NCBI RefSeq assembly: GCF_030730905.1
Contig: NZ_JAVAMP010000010.1
Location: 62,001 to 126,000 of the forward strand
Direction of reading: 5' to 3'
Length of the DNA: 64,000 nucleotides
Origin: Chengkuizengella axinellae
GTDB lineage: Bacteria > Bacillota > Bacilli > Paenibacillales > KCTC-33759
In this document: in pieces, positions 44,425-53,813 of the stretch
Layout of the letters: each line of letters starts with the position of its first letter
Position numbering within the stretch: position 1 is the stretch's first letter
Made by a program: the position numbers and the translations under genes
Notes under the pieces: model-generated
Told to the model about the DNA's origin: nothing
Seen by the model: only the letters and a program-made list of their open reading frames with translations
The model's database searches: none

Positions 44425-44453
44425 TTGAACAGGCTATGTGAATATGATAAAAT
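44425..44453 (+). promoter_or_regulatory. hpf promoter
   Basis: TTGAAC (44425-44430), 17 bases, TAAAAT (44448-44453). An overlapping sigma-H-like arrangement (AGGGATTTT ... GTGAAT, 44418-44443) may also be used; in Bacillus subtilis the orthologue yvyD is under sigma-H and sigma-B. Confidence 0.55.
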
Positions 44454-44478
44454 ATAGTTATGAAGGAGGAGATACATT

Positions 44479-45033
44479 ATGAAATATAATATCCGTGGAG
44501 TAAATATCGAAGTGACCAGCGCATTAAGAGACTATGTTGAGAAAAAGATAGGTAAATTGGAAAGATATTTTGATGCTCCCCCTACATCAGATGTACATGT
44601 AACATTAAGTGTTTTAAAGGATTTGCAGAACGTTGAGGTAACCATTCCATTAACTGGTGTGATTTTACGTGCAGAGGAAAAAAGCGAGGACATGTATGCT
44701 TCTATCGATTTAGTATTAGATAAATTGGAGAGACAAATTCGAAAGCATAAAACCAAAGTGAATCGTAAATTCCGTCAAGAAGGCAGTTTAAGAACACTAT
44801 TTAAAGAGAATGGAAACTTATTCTCTCAAACAAATATAGAGGAAGAGGATGACCTCGAAGTTGTAAGAAACAAAAAGTTCACCTTAAAACCGATGGACTT
44901 AGAAGAAGCGATTTTACAAATGAATATGGTTGGACATAGCTTTTTCGTATTCTCAAATATGGATACAGAAGAAGTTAACGTCGTATATAAAAGAGATGAT
45001 GGCAAGTATGGTTTAATTGAACCAGCAAGATAA
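44479..45033 (+). CDS. hpf: Long-form ribosome hibernation promoting factor
   Basis: The 184-aa protein has an N-terminal ribosome-binding beta-alpha-beta-beta-beta-alpha domain (residues 1-100; IRGVNIEVTSALRDYVEKKIGKLERYF) and a C-terminal dimerisation domain (residues ~125-184; LKPMDLEEAILQMNMVGHSFFVFSNMDTEEVNVVYKRDDGKYGLIEP). The long form joins two 70S ribosomes into 100S dimers in stationary phase. GAAGGAGG precedes the ATG. A terminator follows 36 bases after the stop. Confidence 0.96.
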   Translation: MKYNIRGVNIEVTSALRDYVEKKIGKLERYFDAPPTSDVHVTLSVLKDLQNVEVTIPLTGVILRAEEKSEDMYASIDLVLDKLERQIRKHKTKVNRKFRQEGSLRTLFKENGNLFSQTNIEEEDDLEVVRNKKFTLKPMDLEEAILQMNMVGHSFFVFSNMDTEEVNVVYKRDDGKYGLIEPAR

Positions 45034-45068
45034 TATCAAAAAACTAAATAATAAATGCATGAAAACAA

Positions 45069-45102
45069 AAACTTGATCCTTTTGGGGGGTCAAGTTTTTT
45101 GG
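45069..45102 (+). terminator. hpf terminator
   Basis: ACTTGATCC pairs with GGGTCAAGT (one G-U) around a 7-nt loop, followed by six T residues. Confidence 0.9.
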
Positions 45103-45118
45103 TTTAATAGAGGTATTA

Positions 45119-45163
45119 TGCTGTTCCGACTTTTGCGGTTTTTGCAAGTGGAGGACAACAGCA
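45119..45163 (+). ncRNA. Conserved-core hairpin element A
   Basis: An outer stem TGCTGTT / AACAGCA (7 bp) encloses GACTTTTGCGG, TTTT, TGCAAGTGGA. The core ACTT-UU-GC / GC-AAGT can itself form a hairpin with a UU bulge. The same core occurs at 45302 and 53715 with unrelated outer stems. Function unknown. Confidence 0.55.
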
Positions 45164-45227
45164 ATCTTTTAATGTTATTTATGTGTTTTTCTCTTTTTTT
45201 ATTTGTTCTTTTTTATTCATCTAGCTT

Positions 45228-45257
45228 TTGACACAAGATGTGTCAGAATTCTAGATG
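45228..45257 (+). promoter_or_regulatory. Promoter with perfect palindrome upstream of element B
   Basis: TTGACA (45228-45233) lies within the perfect dyad TGACACA-AGA-TGTGTCA (45229-45245). A weak -10, TAGATG (45252-45257), lies 18 bp downstream. A transcript from here would start about 15 bases before element B and reach the terminator at 45499. Confidence 0.4.
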
Positions 45258-45275
45258 GATTTTTTCCTTCTTCAC

Positions 45276-45353
45276 ATATACGTGATGGTTAGTTTTGTGA
45301 ATGACTTTTGCGGGGTATGCAAGTGGAAGAACAAAACTAACCATCACGTATAT
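45276..45353 (+). ncRNA. Conserved-core hairpin element B with 23-bp perfect stem
   Basis: Bases 45276-45298 and 45331-45353 are a perfect 23-bp inverted repeat; the 32-nt loop carries GACTTTTGCGG, GGTA, TGCAAGTGGA, the core shared with elements A and C. The stem sequence has nothing in common with the other stems. The 610-base gap between hpf and secA holds elements A and B, a candidate promoter and two terminators, and no protein gene I could support. Confidence 0.65.
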
Positions 45354-45498
45354 TAATCTTAATCTTATTTTAATCTTTCGTTAAGGAAGCATTCATTTTC
45401 ATTTCGTACAATGAATTTGTGAACAACAACCATTCCCATTTTAAAAAAGGAAAATGAAAAGGCAAAGAAAAACTAAATCAACCACCTTTTATTAAGAA

Positions 45499-45526
45499 GC
45501 TCGCCCTCCCATGGCGGGTTTTTCTT
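45499..45526 (+). terminator. Terminator upstream of secA
   Basis: CTCGCC pairs with GGCGGG (one T-G) around a 7-nt loop, followed by five T residues. It lies after elements A and B and 118 bases before the secA start, so it should end an RNA that includes element B. Confidence 0.75.
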
Positions 45527-45643
45527 TTTATATATCAAAATTCGCTGATTGTATTGCTTTTCATGTCCATTTTCTTGAATGCAATACTACAAACTGATAC
45601 AATTTATATATTATGTAATTTTAGGGAAAGGGGTTCTTCAACC

Positions 45644-48169
45644 ATGATAGGACTCGTCAAAAAAATATTAGGGGATCCAAATGAGCGCGAACTGAAGCGC
45701 ATCATGAAAAAGGTCAACCAAATCAATGACTTAGAGCCAAAATTTGAAAGCTTATCAGATACCGAATTAGCAGGTAAAACTATAGAATATAAAGAAAGAC
45801 TAACTAAAGGTGAAACATTAGATGATTTACTTCCTGAAGCCTTTGCTACTGTAAGAGAGGCATCTAAACGGAAATTAGGAAAACGTCATTTTGATGTGCA
45901 GCTTATTGGTGGTATCGTCCTTCATGAAGGTGAAATTGCCGAGATGAAAACTGGGGAAGGTAAAACATTAGTTGGAACACTACCTGCTTACCTAAATGCG
46001 TTGTCTGGAAATGGTGTACACGTTATTACCGTAAATGATTACTTAGCCACAACGCAAAGTGAGGAAATGGCGCAAATTCATGAGTTTTTAGGATTAACAG
46101 TCGGTGTTAACCTAAATGGACTTTCACATGATGAGAAGAGAGCAGCTTATGCGTGTGATATTACCTATGGAACCAACAATGAATTTGGTTTTGATTACTT
46201 ACGAGATAATATGGTGTTATACCGCCACCAAATGGTGCAGCGACCATTATTCTATGCCATTATAGATGAGGTTGACTCCATACTAGTAGATGAAGCCCGT
46301 ACTCCGTTAATCATTTCAGGACAAGCTGCAAAATCTACAGAATTGTATATTACAGCCAATCGTTTAGTAAGTACGTTTAAAATAGAAGAAGATTTTACAG
46401 TAGACATTAAAGTTCGTTCCGTTACTTTAACAGAAAACGGAGTAGCCAAGGTTGAAAAAGCTTACGGCATCGAAAATCTATTTGATCATCAGCACGTAAC
46501 TTTAAACCACCATATTACCCAAGCCTTAAAAGCGCATGCCATTATGAAACGAGATACAGATTATGTTGTGCAAGAAGGCGAAGTGGTTATCGTTGATGAA
46601 TTTACAGGTCGTTTAATGTCTGGAAGAAGATATAGTGAAGGTTTGCATCAAGCCATTGAAGCTAAGGAACATATGGAAATTCAAAAAGAAAGCATGACTT
46701 TAGCGACGATTACTTTGCAAAACTTCTTTAGAATGTATCAGAAGTTATCTGGTATGACTGGTACGGCTAAAACAGAAGAAGAGGAATTCGGTAAAATCTA
46801 TGGATTAAATGTAGTCGTGATTCCTACAAACAGACCGATGGTTCGTAAAGACATGCCAGATGTGATTTATAAATCAGAAGCAAGCAAGTACAAAATGTCA
46901 GTTGAAGAAATTATAAAACGTCATCAAACAGGTCAACCTGTACTTGTTGGTACGGTATCTATTGAAAACTCTGAGCTTATCTCAAACCTTCTTAAGAAAA
47001 AAGGAGTCCCTCATCAAGTGTTGAACGCAAAACACCATGAAGAAGAAGCGGAGATTGTTTCCCGTGCAGGGCAAGAGGGCGCTGTTACGATTGCAACAAA
47101 TATGGCAGGCCGTGGTACGGATATTATGTTGGGCTCTGGGGTTGCAGATAAGGGTGGTTTGCATATTATAGGTACAGAACGTCATGAAAGCAGACGGATC
47201 GATAACCAGCTGCGTGGACGTTCTGGTCGACAAGGGGATCCTGGTTCTACACAGTTTTATCTTTCACTTGAAGATGAACTTATGCGTCGGTTTGGTGCAG
47301 AAAACATAATGAGCATGATGGATCGTTTAGGATTTGAAGAGGATCAACCGTTAGAAAGTAAAATGATATCTAAAGCTGTTGAATCTGCACAAAAAAGAGT
47401 GGAAGGAAATAACTTTGACGTTCGTAAAATCGTTTTACAATTTGATGATGTTATGAACCAGCAGCGTTTGATTATATATAAACAACGTAGGGAAGTATTG
47501 GAATCTGAAAACATTCGTGAAGTCACTATAGAAATGATTTATTCCGTAATTGATCGAATTACAGAAGCGCATTGTCCTCCAGACTTAGTACCAGAGGAAT
47601 GGGATCTTAAAGCGATTATTGATTATGCGAATGGAACCTTTTTACATGAAGGTCAGCTTACAGAAAAAGAACTTAAAGGTAAAGAAAAAGAAGAAATTGT
47701 TGAAGTCATGAGAGACCTAGTGAAACGATTGTACGATGCACGTGAAGAGCAGCTAGGTGAAAAAATCATGCGTGAGTTCGAAAAAGTTGTCGTGCTTCGT
47801 GCAGTAGATCGAAAATGGATGGATCACATTGATATGATGGATCATATGCGTCAAGGGATTCACCTGCGTGCCTATGGAGGTACAGATCCACTTCGTGAAT
47901 ATCAATTTGAAGGTTTTGAGATGTTCGAGAAAATGATTGGAAGTGTGCAAGAAGAGGTTTCCACCTACATTATGAAGGCGAATGTACAGGCGAATGTACA
48001 ACGTGAAGCTGTGGCAGAAGGTCAAGCGCAAGATCCAAAAGCAGCTAGAGAAGAAAGGAAAAAACCAAGAACACACCGTCGCACTGAAGCAAAAATTGGA
48101 CGCAATCAACTTTGTCCATGCGGAAGCGGTAAGAAATATAAACAATGTCATGGTAAAGAACAAGCTTAA
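45644..48169 (+). CDS. secA: Preprotein translocase subunit SecA
   Basis: The 841-aa ATPase drives proteins through SecYEG. Motifs in order: N-terminal [16 protein letters not shown], Walker [11 protein letters not shown], Walker B region [20 protein letters not shown], the preprotein-binding domain, motif [14 protein letters not shown] and [18 protein letters not shown] in the second ATPase lobe, and a C-terminal zinc site [14 protein letters not shown] that binds SecB-like partners or the membrane. ATG 45644 has AAAGGGG upstream; the frame open to 45554 is not coding-like. It lies 100 bases before prfB, the usual Bacillales order. Confidence 0.97.
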   Translation: MIGLVKKILGDPNERELKRIMKKVNQINDLEPKFESLSDTELAGKTIEYKERLTKGETLDDLLPEAFATVREASKRKLGKRHFDVQLIGGIVLHEGEIAEMKTGEGKTLVGTLPAYLNALSGNGVHVITVNDYLATTQSEEMAQIHEFLGLTVGVNLNGLSHDEKRAAYACDITYGTNNEFGFDYLRDNMVLYRHQMVQRPLFYAIIDEVDSILVDEARTPLIISGQAAKSTELYITANRLVSTFKIEEDFTVDIKVRSVTLTENGVAKVEKAYGIENLFDHQHVTLNHHITQALKAHAIMKRDTDYVVQEGEVVIVDEFTGRLMSGRRYSEGLHQAIEAKEHMEIQKESMTLATITLQNFFRMYQKLSGMTGTAKTEEEEFGKIYGLNVVVIPTNRPMVRKDMPDVIYKSEASKYKMSVEEIIKRHQTGQPVLVGTVSIENSELISNLLKKKGVPHQVLNAKHHEEEAEIVSRAGQEGAVTIATNMAGRGTDIMLGSGVADKGGLHIIGTERHESRRIDNQLRGRSGRQGDPGSTQFYLSLEDELMRRFGAENIMSMMDRLGFEEDQPLESKMISKAVESAQKRVEGNNFDVRKIVLQFDDVMNQQRLIIYKQRREVLESENIREVTIEMIYSVIDRITEAHCPPDLVPEEWDLKAIIDYANGTFLHEGQLTEKELKGKEKEEIVEVMRDLVKRLYDAREEQLGEKIMREFEKVVVLRAVDRKWMDHIDMMDHMRQGIHLRAYGGTDPLREYQFEGFEMFEKMIGSVQEEVSTYIMKANVQANVQREAVAEGQAQDPKAAREERKKPRTHRRTEAKIGRNQLCPCGSGKKYKQCHGKEQA

Positions 48170-48269
48170 AAAAGTATAATAAAAGAGAAAGAGAAATGGA
48201 TTGTCGTAAGAGTGAATTGAGGCAATCTTTTCTCTGCAGCGACTTAATAGAAAAGGGAGAAATTTAAAG

Positions 48270-49377
48270 ATGATTGAACCTGAAGTAAAACAAGACCTGC
48301 GAGAAATCGCAAACCGAATTACACAATTACGGGGGTCTCTTTGACTTAGATCTAAAACAAGAGCAAATTGCAGACTATGACGAGAAAATGTCAGCACCCG
48401 ATTTTTGGGATGATCAGAATAAAGCGCAAAAAGTGATCTCTGAAGTGAATGCGATTAAATCCGTAGTAGAGCAATTTGAAGGTCTAGCACAAGAATCTGA
48501 AGACACCGTTTTAATGATGGAGCTTGCTGAAGAAGAAAACGATGAAAGTTTAGTAAGTGATATTATAGAGAGCATTAAACAGCTCCAACAAAAACTGGAA
48601 AGCTATGAATTGCAATTATTATTAAGTGAACCATATGATAAATTTAATGCCTTCTTAGAGCTGCATCCAGGTGCAGGAGGGACAGAGTCTCAGGATTGGG
48701 CAGAAATGCTGTTAAGAATGTACCGAAGATGGGCGGAGAAAAAAGGCTTCAAAGTAGATACCATCGATTATTTACCAGGGGATGAAGCAGGGGTGAAAAG
48801 TGTCACCCTTTTAATCAAAGGCCATAATGCCTATGGGTATTTAAAAGCAGAAAAAGGAGTTCATCGTTTAGTCCGCATATCTCCATTTGATTCATCAGGC
48901 CGCAGGCATACATCATTTGTATCGTGTGATGTAGTCCCCGAAATCGATGATGATGTAGAAATTGAGATTAATACAGAAGATCTTAAGATAGACACTTACC
49001 GAGCTAGTGGTGCAGGAGGTCAGCATATTAATACAACGGATTCAGCTGTACGTATTACACACATTCCTTCAGGCATCGTGGTGACTTGTCAAAATGAACG
49101 TTCTCAAATTAAAAATAGAGAGCAAGCCATGAAGATGTTAAGATCTAAATTGTATGAAAAGAAAATTGAAGAGCAGCAGCAAGCACTTGCAGAAATCCGT
49201 GGGGAACAACAAGAAATTGGTTGGGGCAGTCAAATTAGATCTTATGTATTTCATCCGTATAGTATGGTCAAAGACCACCGTACTAGTGTAGAAACAGGAA
49301 ATACAGATGCTGTAATGGATGGAGAACTTGATCCATTTATTGACGGGTATTTAAGAAAACAAATTGATCAAAACTAA
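48270..49377 (+). CDS. prfB: Peptide chain release factor 2, with programmed +1 frameshift
   Basis: Translation starts at ATG 48270 (behind AAAGGGAG), reads 24 codons to CTT, meets TGA at 48342, and must shift +1 to continue with GAC at 48343. The full product is about 368 aa. It contains the stop-codon-recognition region with the RF2 SPF motif ([11 protein letters not shown]) and the GGQ peptidyl-hydrolysis motif ([18 protein letters not shown]). RF2 releases peptides at UAA and UGA; scarcity of RF2 increases frameshifting and so its own synthesis. The gene would look truncated, starting at 48388, if the shift were ignored. Confidence 0.97.
48331..48345 (+). promoter_or_regulatory. RF2 +1 frameshift site
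   Basis: An internal Shine-Dalgarno-like GGGGG (48331-48335) lies three bases before the slippery CTT TGA C (48339-48345), the well-known autoregulatory RF2 signal. Confidence 0.96.
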
Positions 49378-49413
49378 CTGTAACAAACAACACAACTTTT
49401 AACTTATAAACAA

Positions 49414-49441
49414 ACCCTGCATATCAATGTAGGGTGTTTTT
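49414..49441 (+). terminator. prfB terminator
   Basis: ACCCTGCAT pairs with ATGTAGGGT (one G-U) around ATCA, followed by five T residues at 49437-49441. Confidence 0.85.
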
Positions 49442-49460
49442 CATGGTAAGGAGAAATTAT

Positions 49461-50357
49461 ATGCAAAATAACATACTAAATAATCGTTCACGCAGAAAAA
49501 AACCAATCATTCAATATGGATCACCTATGTCACAGATATTAGAATATCTTCATTTAATTATAGGATCCTTTATCGTAGCATTTAGTTTTAATTTACTGTT
49601 AAATCCGAATGAAATTGCATCAGGTGGGGTTGTTGGAATCTCAACTATTCTGTATTCATTGTTTAATTTTGAACCGGCGATTACTCAATGGTTAATTAAT
49701 ATTCCATTATTTTTAGCAGGGATCGTTTTATTAGGTAAGAAATTTGGTATAAAAACAGCTGTAGGTTCTGTTATTATGCCTTTGTTTGTTTTAATGACAA
49801 GTGACTTAACCCCTCCTACGAATAATTTATTGTTAGCGACCATTTTTGGAGGCATTGGAATTGGACTTGGATTAGGTATCGTATTTCGTGGACGTGGTTC
49901 AACAGGAGGAATAGACTTAGCTGCGCAGATTATACATAAATATACAGGATTAAGCTTGGGATTATCCTTAGCTATTTTAGATGGATTAGTTATTTTAACA
50001 GCAGGAATTTTGATTTCTCCAGAAAAGGCGATGTATGCCTTGATTGGCTTGTTTGTGACTAGCAGAACGATTAATGCTGTACAAATTGGTTTTTCATATT
50101 CAAAAGTAGCATATATTATTACGAAAGAAACCGAAGAAGTTCAAGAAGCGATTATAAATCAATTAGACCGAGGTTTAACAAAGCTTTCTGGATATGGAGG
50201 ATATACCGAGGAAGAGAAAATCGTTTTCATGGTTGTAGTTGGTCAAACAGAGGTTACAAAGTTAAAGACATTGGTTAGATCGATTGATCCAAATGCATTC
50301 ATTATTCTTAGTGATACGAATGAGGTATTGGGGGAAGGATTTAAATTAACCCCATAA
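49461..50357 (+). CDS. YitT-family membrane protein with DUF2179 domain
   Basis: The 298-aa protein has about five transmembrane segments (residues ~25-195; for example HLIIGSFIVAFSFNLLLNP and GLGLGIVFRGRGSTGGIDLAAQI) and a soluble C-terminal DUF2179 domain (residues ~215-298; LDRGLTKLSGYGGYTEEEKIVFMVV). This is the common YitT/YpjC architecture in Bacillales; the transported substrate is unknown. AAGGAG precedes ATG 49461. It stands alone between prfB and the arg operon. Confidence 0.9.
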   Translation: MQNNILNNRSRRKKPIIQYGSPMSQILEYLHLIIGSFIVAFSFNLLLNPNEIASGGVVGISTILYSLFNFEPAITQWLINIPLFLAGIVLLGKKFGIKTAVGSVIMPLFVLMTSDLTPPTNNLLLATIFGGIGIGLGLGIVFRGRGSTGGIDLAAQIIHKYTGLSLGLSLAILDGLVILTAGILISPEKAMYALIGLFVTSRTINAVQIGFSYSKVAYIITKETEEVQEAIINQLDRGLTKLSGYGGYTEEEKIVFMVVVGQTEVTKLKTLVRSIDPNAFIILSDTNEVLGEGFKLTP

Positions 50358-50385
50358 AAAAAATTTTTTTTAGAAGAATTGACCA

Positions 50386-50414
50386 TTGAATTTATATAAC
50401 CTAAAATGTATAAT
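50386..50414 (+). promoter_or_regulatory. Promoter of the arginine operon
   Basis: TTGAAT (50386-50391), 17 bases, TATAAT (50409-50414), about 40 bases before argC. Downstream TCATTGAATAAATA (50422-50435) resembles one half of an ArgR/AhrC box (consensus TGAATAATTATTCA), so arginine-dependent repression is likely but not shown. Confidence 0.65.
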
Positions 50415-50453
50415 AATACATATCATTGAATAAATAGACGGGGGAATTATTAG

Positions 50454-51503
50454 ATGAGCAAGCAAATCAGAGCAGCTATCATCGGTTCAACAGGATATGG
50501 TGGGGTTGAACTGATTCGTTTTTTACTTCATCATCCCAAGGTTGAGATTACTTCGGTGGTTTCTTCCTCAAGTGCTGGAGAATCGATTGCAGTTGGTTTT
50601 CCTCATTTAAATCATGTAATGGAACTAGACTTAGATCAAGTTGATATAGATGTTATACAAAATAAAGCAGACGTTGTGTTTACGGCTACACCTTCAGGAG
50701 TAAGTTCGGGATTGATTCCTGATTTATTAGCAGCAGGATTGAAAGTGATTGACTTATCAGGTGATTATCGCTTGAAGTCAGGAGAATTATATGAAAAGTG
50801 GTATAAACATACACCACCAACAGAAGCCCATTTACAGCAAGCTATTTATGGTTTGTCCGAAGTTTTTAAAGAGGAAATTAGAGAAGCGGAATTGCTTTCT
50901 AATCCAGGTTGTTATCCGACGGCTGCTAGTTTAGGTCTAATCCCGGCTTTATCGATGAAACGAATTGATCCAAAATCGATTATCATTGATGCAAAGTCAG
51001 GAGCTTCAGGGGCAGGAAGAAAATTAGGATTATCTGTCCATTATGCAGAGTTGAACGAAAACTTAAAACCGTATAAAGTGAATCAGCATCAGCATATACC
51101 TGAAATTGAACAAACTTTAAGCGGTATTGTTAACGAGCAAACAACCATTACCTTTACAACTCATTTAGTTCCGATGACTCGAGGTATTCTATGTACCATG
51201 TATGCGGATCTTTTAGAACCATGTAATGAACAACAGTTAATTAATGAATATAGAGATTATTATAAAGGTCGCCCTTTTGTACGAATCCGAAATAAAGGCA
51301 GCTGGCCATCTACCAAAGAAGTATCTGGATCAAACTACTGTGATATTGGATTTTCTATTGATGAACGCACTGGTAGAGTTACGATTCTTTCAGTTATAGA
51401 TAATGTCGTGAAGGGTGCGGCAGGTCAAGCAATACAAAATTTGAATTTAATGATGGGATGGGATGAAACAACTGGGTTACAAATGACACCAGTGTACCCA
51501 TGA
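50454..51503 (+). CDS. argC: N-acetyl-gamma-glutamyl-phosphate reductase
   Basis: The 349-aa enzyme reduces N-acetylglutamyl phosphate to the semialdehyde with NADPH, step 3 of arginine synthesis. It has the N-terminal nucleotide loop AAIIGSTGYGGVELIRFL, the catalytic cysteine in ELLSNPGCYPTAA and the HxHxPE-type KVNQHQHIPEIEQ. First gene of the operon argC-argJ-argB-argD-argF-argG-argH. Confidence 0.97.
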   Translation: MSKQIRAAIIGSTGYGGVELIRFLLHHPKVEITSVVSSSSAGESIAVGFPHLNHVMELDLDQVDIDVIQNKADVVFTATPSGVSSGLIPDLLAAGLKVIDLSGDYRLKSGELYEKWYKHTPPTEAHLQQAIYGLSEVFKEEIREAELLSNPGCYPTAASLGLIPALSMKRIDPKSIIIDAKSGASGAGRKLGLSVHYAELNENLKPYKVNQHQHIPEIEQTLSGIVNEQTTITFTTHLVPMTRGILCTMYADLLEPCNEQQLINEYRDYYKGRPFVRIRNKGSWPSTKEVSGSNYCDIGFSIDERTGRVTILSVIDNVVKGAAGQAIQNLNLMMGWDETTGLQMTPVYP

Positions 51504-51519
51504 TGAGGAGAAGAGATCG

Positions 51520-52749
51520 ATGAGTTCTGAACAATCTTTTAAGATCATGCGTGATGGCTCCATTACAACACCTAAAGGTTTCAAAGCGTGTGGTTTACAT
51601 TGTGGGATCAAAAAATCAATGCGTTATGATATTGGTTCCATTGTATGTGAAGTACCGGCTAATGCAGCCGCTGTATATACATTAAATAAAATTCAGGCAG
51701 CTCCAATTGGTGTCACTAAAAATAGCTTGCAAGTAGAAGGTAAGCTTCAGGCAGTTGTTGCAAATAGCGGGAATGCCAATGCATGTACTGGAAAACAAGG
51801 CAATCAAGACGCACTAACCATGAGAAGTGAAACAGCTAAGTTGTTGGGACTTCCAGAGCATCATGTTGCAGTAGCTTCTACAGGAGTAATTGGTGAGTGT
51901 TTGCCAATGGAGAAAGTAATAGAAGGAATAAAGAAGCTCCCAGAAAGCATAAGTGATGGTGGGGGCAATGATTTTGGTCAATCCATTTTAACGACAGATT
52001 TAACAGAAAAAAATATTTGTGTAGAAGTAGAAGTTAACGGAAAAAAAGCTTACATCAGTGGAGCAGCAAAAGGATCAGGTATGATTCATCCGAATATGGC
52101 TACAATGCTTGGGTTCATCACAACGGATGTGAATATAGAACATACCCAGTTGCAATCCTTATTAAATGAAGTAACAGATGAGAGCTTCAATATGATTACC
52201 GTTGATGGAGATACAAGCACGAATGACATGGTTTTAGTGATGGCAAGTGGATTAGTTGACAATGTAACTTTAGATCCAAGTCATCCAGATTGGTTTGCTT
52301 TTAAAGCCGCTTTTCAACATGTGGCAGAGATACTAGCAAAAGAAATTGCTAGAGATGGGGAAGGTGCTACGAAACTTGTAGAAGTTGAAGTTGTCGGAGC
52401 AGAAACGGATGAGGATGCTAGAAAAGCAGTAAAAACGATCATTGGTTCAAGTTTAGTGAAATCTGCGATTTTTGGAGCAGATGCCAATTGGGGGAGAATC
52501 ATTGCAGCCGTTGGAAGAGCAGATATTCCAGTAGATCCGGATACCATAGATATCCGACTTGGGAAAATAGAGATGATGGTACAATCTACACCCATTCCAT
52601 TTGATGAGCATCAAGCTGAGTTTTACTTGAAAAAAGCGAATGAAATTCACATTCATGTCAACTTGAATATAGGTAATGGATATGCAAAAGGATGGGGTTG
52701 CGATCTAACCTATGAGTACGTTCGGATCAATGCAGCCTATAGAACCTAG
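51520..52749 (+). CDS. argJ: Bifunctional ornithine acetyltransferase / N-acetylglutamate synthase
   Basis: The 409-aa enzyme moves the acetyl group from N-acetylornithine to glutamate, recycling acetyl groups in the pathway, and can also make N-acetylglutamate from acetyl-CoA. The self-cleavage site that frees the nucleophile threonine is visible as KGSGMIHPNMATMLGF. The C-terminus (GYAKGWGCDLTYEYVRINAAY) is intact. The start follows GAGGAG, 17 bases after argC. The presence of argJ means no separate argE is needed. Confidence 0.97.
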   Translation: MSSEQSFKIMRDGSITTPKGFKACGLHCGIKKSMRYDIGSIVCEVPANAAAVYTLNKIQAAPIGVTKNSLQVEGKLQAVVANSGNANACTGKQGNQDALTMRSETAKLLGLPEHHVAVASTGVIGECLPMEKVIEGIKKLPESISDGGGNDFGQSILTTDLTEKNICVEVEVNGKKAYISGAAKGSGMIHPNMATMLGFITTDVNIEHTQLQSLLNEVTDESFNMITVDGDTSTNDMVLVMASGLVDNVTLDPSHPDWFAFKAAFQHVAEILAKEIARDGEGATKLVEVEVVGAETDEDARKAVKTIIGSSLVKSAIFGADANWGRIIAAVGRADIPVDPDTIDIRLGKIEMMVQSTPIPFDEHQAEFYLKKANEIHIHVNLNIGNGYAKGWGCDLTYEYVRINAAYRT

Positions 52750-52804
52750 CGTTCCCTAAAAGTGAGAGAATTTGTCGTAACTTATTAAATAGAGGAGGTG
52801 CAAC

Positions 52805-53605
52805 ATGAGGTGTATCATAAATCCCAAAAATTTTGTGCTTAAATGTGGAGGCAGTACGTTGACTGGTCTGCCCATAACCTTTTTCCAAGAGTTAAAAAGA
52901 CTTCAAGACGAAGGTTTTTCACCTGTAATCGTCCATGGTGGGGGTCCAGCTATCTCAAATACTTTGACAAAATTAAATATAGAAACAGAATTTATTGATG
53001 GATTACGAGTAACAACGAATGAAGTTTTAGATGTTGTTGAAATGGTTCTCTCAGGAAAAATGAACAAAGAGATCGTACGCAAAATTCAAATGAGTGGAGC
53101 GATAACCCTAGGCCTTTCTGGTGTTGATGGTGACTTGCTTGAAGCAGAACCTGTTCATAATGTAAATCAAATAGGATATGTAGGAGATATCAAAAAAGTG
53201 AATTCGGAACTTATCCTCAACTTGATTGATGCGGGTTATATACCAGTCATTGCTCCTGTAGGAATAGATAAGAATGGTCAAAGGTACAATGTGAATGCAG
53301 ATACAGCCGCAGGTGCCGTAGCTTCACATTTAGGGGTAAGGCAAATGATTGTAGTAACGGATGTACCAGGCATAATGAAGGAAGAGAATGGGGAAAAAGA
53401 AGTGCTTCCGAACATTACAGCGCAAGAAATTGAGGAGATGATTCATTCAGGTGAAATTTTTGGAGGTATGATCCCGAAAGTTAGAGCTGCAATGAAATGT
53501 ATCCAAGGTGACGTGCAAGAAGTTCTTATTGTTAATGGTGCAGAGCCGAACGTACTAACGAAAGTTCTTAAAGGTGAGAATATCGGGACTAGGATTACGA
53601 AATAA
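52805..53605 (+). CDS. argB: Acetylglutamate kinase
   Basis: The 266-aa amino acid kinase phosphorylates N-acetylglutamate. It has KCGGSTLTG (phosphate loop), VHGGGPAISNTL (substrate loop), a late GVDKNGQ region and GGMIPKVRAAM. It starts at ATG 52805 behind GAGGAGGTG. After it comes a 406-base gap with two structured elements before argD, an unusual break inside this operon. Confidence 0.96.
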   Translation: MRCIINPKNFVLKCGGSTLTGLPITFFQELKRLQDEGFSPVIVHGGGPAISNTLTKLNIETEFIDGLRVTTNEVLDVVEMVLSGKMNKEIVRKIQMSGAITLGLSGVDGDLLEAEPVHNVNQIGYVGDIKKVNSELILNLIDAGYIPVIAPVGIDKNGQRYNVNADTAAGAVASHLGVRQMIVVTDVPGIMKEENGEKEVLPNITAQEIEEMIHSGEIFGGMIPKVRAAMKCIQGDVQEVLIVNGAEPNVLTKVLKGENIGTRITK

Positions 53606-53695
53606 TTTTACAGCTCTTATATATTGTTTTATTTTTTTGTAAGACTTATAAATATCACTAGCATGTAATTGGTTTGGGAAATACTCCTCGTTAAT

Positions 53696-53761
53696 AAGTG
53701 ATTTGTTCTTAGAGAGACTTTTGCGGTTTGTGCAAGTGGAACAAAAAAGAGCAAATTACTT
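53696..53761 (+). ncRNA. Conserved-core hairpin element C, inside the arg operon
   Basis: AAGTGATTTGTTCTT (53696-53710) pairs with AAGAGCAAATTACTT (53747-53761) over 15 bp with two G-U pairs. The G-U pairs are stable as RNA but would be mismatches in DNA. The loop carries GACTTTTGCGG, TTTG, TGCAAGTGGA, the core seen in elements A and B. Confidence 0.6.
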
Positions 53762-53813
53762 TTAACTGAAATACTTTTAATGTGTTGTTTGTTTATTAAT
53801 TTACTCCACCTAC

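Noticed and set aside
45276..45353. Integron attC site or plain terminator for element B
   Set aside because: No attC core sites, no T run after the stem, and no integrase; the loop core is shared with elements that have different stems.
45554..45643. N-terminal extension of SecA
   Set aside because: SecA proteins begin at MIGLVKKIL; the upstream codons are not SecA-like and the ribosome binding site is just before 45644.
47753..48397. 214-codon minus-strand frame across the end of secA
   Set aside because: It is antisense to a highly conserved gene and has no ribosome binding site or family.
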